Part shown: positions 1 to 4,703 of the stretch, piece after piece
Layout: each line of letters starts with the position of its first letter
How positions within the stretch are numbered: position 1 is the first letter of the stretch
Assembly: GCA_021826835.1 (NCBI GenBank)
Contig: JAKAYH010000171.1
Coordinates: 1 to 5,751 of the forward strand
Length of the DNA stretch: 5,751 bases
Origin: Thermoplasmata archaeon
Lineage (GTDB): Archaea; Thermoplasmatota; Thermoplasmata; Thermoplasmatales; Thermoplasmataceae
Reading direction: 5' to 3'
Translations under genes and position numbers: made by a program
The notes under the pieces: model-generated
Seen by the model: the letters and a program-made list of their open reading frames with translations, nothing else
Database searches by the model: none
Told to the model about the DNA's origin: nothing

Positions 1-73
1 TGTAAATCAAATATACCGATGCTAAACCTACTAAAACAGCCAGGGGTATTATCCACAAATTGACTTGAAACAT
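1..73 (-). CDS. N-terminus of an unidentified membrane protein (partial, runs off left edge)
   Basis: Reading leftward from the ATG at 73-71, an open frame of 24 codons reaches the window edge without a stop: MFQVNLWIIPLAVLVGLASV followed by YLIY. After a short polar start this is a continuous hydrophobic stretch (about residues 6-24), so it is the first transmembrane helix, or signal anchor, of a membrane protein. An in-frame TAA lies 27 bases upstream of the ATG, so the start cannot be much earlier. A TATA-like element at 117-128 supports transcription in this direction. No Shine-Dalgarno sequence is visible. The IPLAVLVGL...Y pattern resembles the first helix of membrane pyrophosphatases and of several other pumps, but 24 residues are too few to assign a family. 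See also the finding on a short overlapping upstream frame (49-96). Confidence 0.6.
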   Translation of the reverse strand, partial: MFQVNLWIIPLAVLVGLASVYLIY

Positions 74-80
74 TTCAAGT
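63..80. repeat. Perfect 18-bp palindrome over the start of the left-edge gene
   Basis: ACTTGAAA-CA-TTTCAAGT has two 8-bp arms and a 2-bp spacer, with no mismatch. It covers the start codon (71-73) and lies just downstream of the predicted transcription start. It could be an operator for a dimeric repressor or a small hairpin around the start codon. A half-site (CTTGAAACATTT) recurs at 141-152, upstream of the TATA box. The function is inferred only from position and symmetry. Confidence 0.4.
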
Positions 81-116
81 TGGATAATTTTTCCATATTA
101 AAGTTTAATCCACTAA

Positions 117-128
117 ACTTATATATAC
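117..128 (-). promoter_or_regulatory. Probable TATA box (box A) of the left-edge membrane gene
   Basis: On the minus strand this reads GTATATATAAGT, a strong archaeal box A. Its centre (about 122.5) predicts a transcription start near base 96-97, some 23 bases before the ATG at 73. Base 96 is also the first base of another ATG. The 12-base sequence CTTGAAACATTT occurs on the plus strand on both sides of this box (64-75 and 141-152). Confidence 0.5.
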
Positions 129-198
129 AAATTAAAAAATCTTGAAACATTTGTTAATTTTGTATCGTTTGAATAATCCTTACACTAGATCTATTCTC

Positions 199-231
199 AA
201 AAAACATATCGGTAATTTTCTTATCAAAAAA
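199..231 (-). terminator. Probable U-tract terminator after elp3
   Basis: Downstream of the elp3 stop codon the minus strand carries two T6 tracts, at 231-226 (following GGCG) and at 204-199. Archaeal RNA polymerase commonly terminates at such tracts without a strong hairpin, and none is obvious here. Apart from these tracts, the rest of 74-287 holds only the promoter and repeat described for the left-edge gene, and I see no further gene. Confidence 0.35.
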
Positions 232-287
232 CGCCTCTGAAATTGAAGAGATATTATGGAGTAATAGAAGTTATTCATAGGCCAGGT

Positions 288-1832
288 TTACAGGGATTTG
301 CTTACATATGTTCCTTGACTTGCATAGCCCATCTTTCTGAAATACTCTCGCACACCTATTCCGCTGATTACCATAATCCTGTCATATCCGAATTCTTCCT
401 TTGTAATTCTTTCAGCCTCCACAAGCATTGCCCTCCCCAGTCCTTTGTGCTGGTAAAGTTTCTCATCGTGTTGTCCAACTGGGACAACTCTGCCCACAGT
501 TTTAATCTCTCTGACCATACCTGACGATCTGGTATCTTCCTTCCAGGAATCCTCCGGTATTTTTCTAAGCCTTAGATATGAAGCAAGGTTCTCATTTTCA
601 TCCTCAAAAGATATGAATATTTCCTTGCTTCCAGAAGCCTTATAGTCAATCCTTTTCATTGTAAGATTTGAACTTGCGGAAGATGTGAATCCGATCTCTC
701 TTCCACGAATCTCTTTGCTTTTTATGCTATTTTCCCTCAGCATCAGATCGACGAGATTCCGAAGATCGCTTCTCTTCACCCCGGCATCTATAAATTTCAC
801 AGGTATGTCCCGTTGCATTCTCTGAACCCTTATCCATGGGGGCATTTCTTTCATAAAATTAAATAATAATTTCGCTGCCTCCTCAGTTTCCATGGGGGAG
901 TATTCGCCTGACTTCCACATATTGTAAAGTTTTGTACCTTTTACCACAAGTGTCGGGTAGATTTTCAACATGTCAGGCTTAAATCTCTCATCGGAAATCA
1001 TGACCCTGAAACTTTCAAGGTCTTTCTTAAAATCGGAACCATACATCCCAGGCATTACGTGGTACACAATCTTCAACCCTGCATTTTTGGAAAGCATTGT
1101 GGACATTTCAATTTCCTTAACGCCGTGGCCTCTGTGGTTTTTATTCAAAACCTCATCGTCAATTATCTGCACGCCAAGTTCCACTTTGGTCGTTCCATAT
1201 CTGAGGGATTCCTCTATTTCCTTTTCAAAAAACCAGTCAGGCTTGGTTTCAACAGTTAAACCTATGCACCTCCTCTTCGAAGTTTCGTTCATCCTTATGC
1301 TCTCTTCCAAAGAAGGTGCTACCTTACCGTTCATTCCATCAAGGCATCCCTTTACAAAACTCTCCTGATATTCTATACTTCTTGCTGTAAAAGTTCCACC
1401 CATGATAATGAGATCAACCTTTGAGGTATCGTGGCCAATCGTTTCAAGCTGCTTTAACCTGTTAAAGGTGATACTGAATGGATCATAGTTGTTCATTCTT
1501 CCTCTCAGGGCCGATGGTTCGTATCCAGTATAGGCCTGTGGGGAATTGTTCTCAAGACCGCCTGGGCAGAATATACATCTTCCGTGTGGACAAACCTCTG
1601 GAGAAGTCATAGCGGCCACGACGGCTACTCCAGAAATTGTTCTTGTGGGTTTTAATCTCAATATATCCTTCGCTTTATCGTCAAGGTATCCTGAATTCAA
1701 TATTTCGGAATTCGAGGGTACCCGGTCCATCCCATATTTTCTGGAAAGTTGCACTTTTAATTTTTGAAGCTGTTCACCGTTGGAAATCTCCCCAGAACTT
1801 ATCTTTTCAGAAATCTCTTCATAGATATTCAT
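288..1832 (-). CDS. elp3: Elp3-type tRNA uridine(34) acetyltransferase / radical SAM enzyme
   Basis: This 514-residue protein is a full-length archaeal Elp3. In this family acetyl-CoA and S-adenosylmethionine are used to start 5-carboxymethyl modification of wobble uridine 34 in certain tRNAs; archaea have Elp3 without the other Elongator subunits. The radical-SAM iron-sulfur motif CPHGRCIFCPGG is at residues 81-92 (Cys81, Cys86, Cys89), and the flanking SPQAYTGYEPSALR block (97-110) is typical. Further family segments are ETKPDW (195-200), ELGVQ (218-222) and HVMPGMYGSD (258-267). The C-terminal GNAT domain has the acetyl-CoA loop QHKGLGRAML (461-470) and VISGIGVREYFRKMGY (488-503); the usual Tyr-Tyr pair of the latter motif is Tyr-Phe (497-498) here. 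The ATG at 1832 is the only sensible start, because an in-frame TAA (1841-1839) lies just upstream. The leader appears to be only a few bases. The adenosine-kinase-family gene is transcribed divergently. Confidence 0.95.
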   Translation of the reverse strand: MNIYEEISEKISSGEISNGEQLQKLKVQLSRKYGMDRVPSNSEILNSGYLDDKAKDILRLKPTRTISGVAVVAAMTSPEVCPHGRCIFCPGGLENNSPQAYTGYEPSALRGRMNNYDPFSITFNRLKQLETIGHDTSKVDLIIMGGTFTARSIEYQESFVKGCLDGMNGKVAPSLEESIRMNETSKRRCIGLTVETKPDWFFEKEIEESLRYGTTKVELGVQIIDDEVLNKNHRGHGVKEIEMSTMLSKNAGLKIVYHVMPGMYGSDFKKDLESFRVMISDERFKPDMLKIYPTLVVKGTKLYNMWKSGEYSPMETEEAAKLLFNFMKEMPPWIRVQRMQRDIPVKFIDAGVKRSDLRNLVDLMLRENSIKSKEIRGREIGFTSSASSNLTMKRIDYKASGSKEIFISFEDENENLASYLRLRKIPEDSWKEDTRSSGMVREIKTVGRVVPVGQHDEKLYQHKGLGRAMLVEAERITKEEFGYDRIMVISGIGVREYFRKMGYASQGTYVSKSL

Positions 1833-1858
1833 TGACCGTTACATTATAGCATAAAGGA

Positions 1859-1866
1859 ATTTAAAC
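1859..1866 (-). promoter_or_regulatory. Probable TATA box of elp3
   Basis: The minus strand reads GTTTAAAT, centred about 30 bases upstream of the elp3 ATG. This predicts a transcription start about 4 bases before the codon, giving an almost leaderless mRNA, which fits the absence of a convincing Shine-Dalgarno sequence (only GGT nearby). Confidence 0.4.
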
Positions 1867-1867
1867 A

Positions 1868-1883
1868 AATTGAATCTTCAATT
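1868..1883. repeat. 16-bp palindrome next to the elp3 TATA box
   Basis: AATTGAA-TC-TTCAATT has perfect 7-bp arms and a 2-bp spacer. It lies immediately upstream of the elp3 box A, in the position of the BRE/activator region, within the 145-base divergent spacer. It may be a regulator site, but AT-rich spacers give palindromes by chance, so confidence is low. Confidence 0.3.
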
Positions 1884-1948
1884 GGAGCAGTTAATTTAAC
1901 GCTTTTCATATCAAATTTACTTAAATCTCCGGGATTCCAGTAGAAATA

Positions 1949-1957
1949 AAATTATAT
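1949..1957 (+). promoter_or_regulatory. Probable TATA box of the adenosine-specific kinase gene
   Basis: The element AAATTATAT is centred about 25 bases upstream of the ATG at 1978, the spacing expected if transcription starts at or next to the start codon. The mRNA is therefore probably leaderless. The downstream end of the box overlaps an imperfect dyad, ATATGAA-TGT-TTCATAT (1954-1970), which could be an operator. Confidence 0.5.
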
Positions 1958-1977
1958 GAATGTTTCATATGTGATGG

Positions 1978-2463
1978 ATGGAAGGTATTGAGACTGTAAA
2001 GATTGAGTTTCCGGAAGGCACTAACGTTATTTTAGGATATTCTCACTTTATAAAAACTGTAGAGGATCTTGTGGAAATTATACGGACATCCAGACCTGAT
2101 GCCATATATGCTGTGGCTTTTTCAGAAGCTTCCGGAGACAGACTTATAAGGTATGAAGGTAATGATAAGGAATTGATTGATAAATCCATAGAAAATATCA
2201 AAAATATTGGGGCTGGCCACACATTCCTCATTATATTGAAGAATGTTTTTCCCATAGCAATCTTAAATCAGATAAAGCAATGCCAGGAGGTGGGGAGAAT
2301 ATTTGCCGCAACTGCAAACCCTCTGGAAGTGGTGATTTACAGGAAAGGCGAGGGAGCTGGAATTCTGGGGGTAATAGATGGCTTCACTCCCCTAGGTATA
2401 GAGAAGGAACCTGACAGAGAGAAGAGAAGGGATCTGCTTAGAAAAATTGGCTATAAAAATTAG
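1978..2463 (+). CDS. Adenosine-specific kinase family protein (PF04008-like)
   Basis: This 161-residue protein is full length for the small archaeal/bacterial family named 'adenosine-specific kinase'. The family is known from structures of hyperthermophile members, and to my knowledge its physiological reaction is not firmly established. Conserved blocks are visible in order: GYSHFIKTVEDL (20-31), FSEASGDRLIRYEGND (48-63), IGAGHTFLIIL (77-87), FPIAILNQIK (91-100), RIFAATANPLEVVI (107-120) and GAGILGVIDG (126-135). Two positions that I recall as cysteines in relatives are Ser49 and Gly106 here. No classical P-loop is present. The ATG at 1978 is fixed because a TGA (1972-1974) interrupts the frame just upstream, and the TATA box spacing suggests a leaderless mRNA. 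The TAG stop (2461-2463) shares its last two bases with the tRNA-Arg gene, so the two are probably transcribed together. Confidence 0.88.
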   Translation: MEGIETVKIEFPEGTNVILGYSHFIKTVEDLVEIIRTSRPDAIYAVAFSEASGDRLIRYEGNDKELIDKSIENIKNIGAGHTFLIILKNVFPIAILNQIKQCQEVGRIFAATANPLEVVIYRKGEGAGILGVIDGFTPLGIEKEPDREKRRDLLRKIGYKN

Positions 2464-2533
2464 GCCTGTAGTGTAATGGATATCATTTGGGCCTCCGGAG
2501 CCCACGATCCGGGTTCGAATCCCGGCAGGCCTG
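2462..2533 (+). tRNA. tRNA-Arg, anticodon CCG
   Basis: A complete 72-base cloverleaf with no intron. The acceptor stem AGGCCTG (2462-2468) pairs perfectly with CAGGCCT (2526-2532), and the discriminator is G2533. The D arm contains GG at 2478-2479. The anticodon stem TGGGC/GCCCA (2488-2492/2500-2504) encloses the loop CTCCGGA with anticodon CCG at 2495-2497, which reads the arginine codon CGG. The T arm is CCGGG-TTCGAAT-CCCGG (2509-2525). CCA is not encoded and must be added after transcription. The first two bases are the A and G of the TAG stop of the preceding gene. TATA-like stretches at 2438-2446 and 2451-2459 are too close to the tRNA for a normal archaeal promoter, so read-through from the upstream gene is the simplest source. 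Because the wobble base is C, this tRNA is not an expected Elp3 substrate. Confidence 0.96.
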
Positions 2534-2540
2534 TAATCCA

Positions 2541-2558
2541 TCGTTTTTAATATTTTTA
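2541..2558 (+). terminator. T-tract terminator after tRNA-Arg
   Basis: Two T5 tracts (2544-2548 and 2553-2557) start about 10 bases after the tRNA 3' end. This is the usual form of an archaeal terminator for a stable RNA. They would end the kinase-tRNA transcript before the convergent ABC gene. Confidence 0.55.
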
Positions 2559-2684
2559 AGAAAAGGAGTTTGCGTTGAATTTGTAATCAACTGTTAGTTT
2601 ATGTGTAAGACAACACTATTTCATAAAAGATTTATCTGACAACCATCAATACATATTGGAATAATGGTCCTCAGGTTTGTTTTG

Positions 2685-2710
2685 AGTTGATTGCATACTT
2701 GAGATCAACT
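2685..2710 (-). repeat. Inverted repeat over the ABC ATPase stop codon
   Basis: AGTTGAT (2685-2691) and ATCAACT (2704-2710) form a 7-bp stem with a 12-base loop. On the minus strand the upstream arm contains the TGA stop (2707-2705) of the ABC ATPase gene. It could be a 3'-end stabilising hairpin or part of a terminator, but no T-tract follows it directly. The rest of the 2559-2704 spacer shows no convincing gene. Confidence 0.35.
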
Positions 2711-3616
2711 TTCATGTTTCTCCTTTGAAAAATAAAAATCTTCCACAGTGGGTTTTTCCGACTTAAATAATATTACCTTGTAACCTCTCTTTACCAGTGA
2801 TGAATTTAAATCCTCTATCTTCTCCCCCGCGTTACAGGTTATTTCATATCTGTTTCCTATCTTTCTAACATCTCCCATGGATTGGAGCATTTCTCCTAAC
2901 ATATCATCAGGATTCCCTATTTCCAATGTGACTTTCAAAGTTCCAGATTTTTCGAGGATTTCTTTTGAAATGCTATCTACGATTCTCCCTTTCTCAATCA
3001 GGATTACTGTATCAGCCACGCTTTCAAGTTCCTTCAGTATATGGGATGAAACTATCACTGTTTTTCCTCTGTTTTTTTCCTTGATTATGAATTCGCTGAT
3101 CATCCTTATTCCATCAGGATCAAAACCGTTGTAAGGTTCATCCATTAATATGTTCTGGGGATCATTGAGAACTGCGAATGCCAGTGATACTCTCCTTCTC
3201 TGACCAAGTGAGAGTTTTCTCATGGTCTTATTCCATAACTTCTGGTCGATTCCAAACTGTTTCAACAACTCAATTCCTTTGTTCCTTGCTTCCACATCGG
3301 TTAGGCCACGAAGTACGCCAAAATATTCAAATTGATCTATAATGCGCCAATATCCATTTAATATGGAAGTATCAGGCATCCACCCAACCTGCATAAGCGC
3401 TTTTTCTCTTTCCTTAATTATGTCGTAATTATCAATTGAAATTGAACCATAGGACTGGGAATGTGATCCTGATAACATTCTAATCAAAGTGGTTTTTCCA
3501 GCTCCATTGGGTCCAACCAGTCCATAAACCTGCCCACCCTCAAAGGTGTAGCTTATCTTATTGACGCCTTCCATACTTTTGCCGTACACCTTTGATATGT
3601 TATTTACCTCTATCAT
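2705..3616 (-). CDS. ABC transporter ATP-binding protein (ABC-2/DrrA-like type)
   Basis: This is a single ABC ATPase of about 303 residues, the size of ATPases that power ABC-2 type exporters at the cytoplasmic face of the membrane. Numbered from the chosen start, it has Walker A GPNGAGKT (35-42), signature LSLGQ (135-139), Walker B NILMDEP (155-161) with catalytic Glu160, a D-loop region GFDPDG (164-169) and the switch histidine in SSH (192). The Q-loop reads VGWMPD, with Asp82 where Gln or Glu is usual. An approximately 80-residue C-terminal extension follows the nucleotide-binding domain and may contact a partner. I chose ATG 3616 because MIEVNNISKVYG is a typical ABC start. The frame is open back to a TTG at 3640 that abuts the preceding stop, adding eight unconvincing residues. 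The gene follows DUF3501 closely and is probably co-transcribed with it. No permease gene is adjacent, so the substrate is unknown. Confidence 0.88.
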   Translation of the reverse strand: MIEVNNISKVYGKSMEGVNKISYTFEGGQVYGLVGPNGAGKTTLIRMLSGSHSQSYGSISIDNYDIIKEREKALMQVGWMPDTSILNGYWRIIDQFEYFGVLRGLTDVEARNKGIELLKQFGIDQKLWNKTMRKLSLGQRRRVSLAFAVLNDPQNILMDEPYNGFDPDGIRMISEFIIKEKNRGKTVIVSSHILKELESVADTVILIEKGRIVDSISKEILEKSGTLKVTLEIGNPDDMLGEMLQSMGDVRKIGNRYEITCNAGEKIEDLNSSLVKRGYKVILFKSEKPTVEDFYFSKEKHES

Positions 3617-3640
3617 TGAGGAACATATAAAAGAATACAA

Positions 3641-4210
3641 TTAATATATTTCTCTTTGGAGATTGTCAAGTAAGGATTTGGGAATCTGGGCACTTTCGCT
3701 GTAATTTTTGTGTTTTGTAGAGAGAAATGCATTCTTTGAATTTCTGAATTTTTCTGCATCATTCATTGAAAATTTTACTTTCAAATACTGAAGTGTGGAC
3801 TCAAGTGTGTCGGTTGAGCGGCCCTCCTCAGGCATGCATTTTAATTCCTGGTCATCAAATATCAGATACACGCTATCTTCAATGCCAACCAGCCTAGGCA
3901 TCTCTTTCATCAGTGTTTTCTCGTCGCTAATTTCAATGAACATTGTTATGCTTAACTCGTTTTTATCTGGAATCAATTTATTGTAGGTATCTAACAGGTG
4001 GTCAATCTCCTTATCATCATGAACATTTTCTACGTATATCATCTCATTGATCTGGTTTAAAACCGTTTCTCTGTTTTCAAATAGAAAGCTAAACGTTCTT
4101 GAATGAATCCTGCGTTCCTTCTTTATCTCAATAATCTTCCTTCTCTCCTGTGCGAGAACTTTGGAATATTGTTCAGGGGTGTATAAATCACCCCTTCTTA
4201 TCACATCCAT
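3641..4210 (-). CDS. DUF3501 family protein
   Basis: This 189-residue soluble protein matches my memory of the DUF3501 family (PF12007-like), whose biochemical function is unknown. Diagnostic stretches are the basic N-terminal helix ERRKIIEIKKERRI (22-35), the family hallmark FLFENRETVLNQINEM (42-57), YNKLIPDKNELSITMFIEI (76-94) and LVGIEDSVYL (107-116). No signal peptide, membrane segment or cysteine cluster is present (one cysteine, Cys125), so it is probably cytosolic and not itself an iron-sulfur protein. The start ATG lies 4 bases after the rubrerythrin stop, and GTGAT, overlapping that stop, can serve as its ribosome-binding site, so the pair is very likely translated from one mRNA. In bacteria DUF3501 genes often sit beside rubrerythrin and a GlpC-like iron-sulfur protein. 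The pairing here suggests an accessory role in the same peroxide response, which is inference. Confidence 0.85.
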   Translation of the reverse strand: MDVIRRGDLYTPEQYSKVLAQERRKIIEIKKERRIHSRTFSFLFENRETVLNQINEMIYVENVHDDKEIDHLLDTYNKLIPDKNELSITMFIEISDEKTLMKEMPRLVGIEDSVYLIFDDQELKCMPEEGRSTDTLESTLQYLKVKFSMNDAEKFRNSKNAFLSTKHKNYSESAQIPKSLLDNLQREIY

Positions 4211-4214
4211 TATA

Positions 4215-4637
4215 TCACTGCTTCTTCAATTCGTCAAGGGTCTTCTGATATTTAGTAGCATGTGACTTTTCAGCCTTGGATAGAACCTCAAACCAGTGAG
4301 CTATCTCATCAAAGCCTTCTTCCCGTGCAACCTTAGCGAAACCAGGATACATTTGGCTGTATTCATACGTCTCGCCGGCAATAGCTGACTTCAGATTCTG
4401 CTCAGTTGTACCAATAGGCTCTCCCGTTACAGGATCTCCAACGGCCTGAAGATACTTTAGATGGCCAAAAGCATGGGCGGTTTCTCCATCTGCTGTAGAC
4501 CTGAACACTGCTGATATTTCCTGCTGGCCTTCCTCATCAGCTTTCTGCGCAAAGTAGAGGTATCTCCTGTTTGCCTGGCTTTCACCTGCAAAACCTGCCT
4601 TTAGATTCTCTAAGGTTTTACTATTTTTCAGTTCCAT
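4215..4637 (-). CDS. Rubrerythrin (erythrin-type, no rubredoxin domain)
   Basis: This 140-residue di-iron protein is a four-helix ferritin-like rubrerythrin, a family that reduces hydrogen peroxide in the cytoplasm. Expected iron ligands are visible: Glu19 in AGESQANRRY, Glu52 and His55 in GETAH, Glu89 and Glu92 in GETYEY, and Glu123 and His126 in EKSH. The protein has no cysteine at all, so the C-terminal FeCys4 rubredoxin domain of classical rubrerythrin is missing and electrons must come from a separate donor, not encoded in this window. The length fits the stand-alone 'erythrin/sulerythrin' class. The ATG at 4637 is preceded by GGTGA (4646-4642), a good Shine-Dalgarno match, and by a TATA-like box near 4669. 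It lies 66 bases downstream of priS on the same strand and is followed 4 bases later by DUF3501. Confidence 0.93.
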   Translation of the reverse strand: MELKNSKTLENLKAGFAGESQANRRYLYFAQKADEEGQQEISAVFRSTADGETAHAFGHLKYLQAVGDPVTGEPIGTTEQNLKSAIAGETYEYSQMYPGFAKVAREEGFDEIAHWFEVLSKAEKSHATKYQKTLDELKKQ

Positions 4638-4641
4638 TATT

Positions 4642-4646
4642 TCACC
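4642..4646 (-). promoter_or_regulatory. Ribosome binding site of rubrerythrin
   Basis: The minus strand reads GGTGA, four bases before the ATG, matching the anti-Shine-Dalgarno end of archaeal 16S rRNA. It is the clearest ribosome-binding site in the window and supports the ATG at 4637 as the start. Confidence 0.55.
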
Positions 4647-4662
4647 AATTGTTTATTACTTT

Positions 4663-4675
4663 GACATATATCTAA
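4663..4675 (-). promoter_or_regulatory. Probable TATA box of the rubrerythrin-DUF3501 unit
   Basis: The minus strand reads TTAGATATATGTC, a plausible box A centred about 32 bases upstream of the rubrerythrin ATG. The predicted transcription start is near 4643, which would leave a very short leader. A weaker AT-rich element further upstream (about 4683) would give a leader that includes the full GGTGA. Either would let this unit be transcribed separately from priS. Confidence 0.45.
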
Positions 4676-4703
4676 TTTTCCTTTATGAATTATCATTTAA
4701 TAA

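Noticed and set aside
243..524. Plus-strand open frame of 93 codons overlapping the end of elp3
   Set aside because: It lies almost wholly antisense to elp3, its translation resembles no known protein, and it has no promoter or ribosome-binding site. It is a shadow frame.
970..1849. Several plus-strand frames of 66-132 codons inside elp3
   Set aside because: All are antisense to a strongly conserved gene and show no protein-like features; they follow from its codon composition.
288..2533. A functional link between Elp3 and the nearby tRNA-Arg(CCG)
   Set aside because: Elp3 acts on U34, and this tRNA has C34. The proximity gives no substrate relation.
2599..2640. Plus-strand short frame (MCKTTLFHKRFI) in the spacer after the tRNA
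   Set aside because: It has only 12 codons, with no ribosome-binding site or well-placed TATA box, and starts after likely terminator T-tracts.
3624..3633. TATA-like CTTTTATATG on the minus strand just before the ABC ATPase
   Set aside because: Its expected start site (about 3602) falls inside the coding sequence of the chosen start, so it does not fit as that gene's promoter. Co-transcription with DUF3501 is simpler.
3617..3640. TTG at 3640 as the start of the ABC ATPase
   Set aside because: The eight added residues (LYSFICSS if read literally) are unlike ABC N-termini, whereas the ATG at 3616 begins the typical MIEVNNISKVYG.
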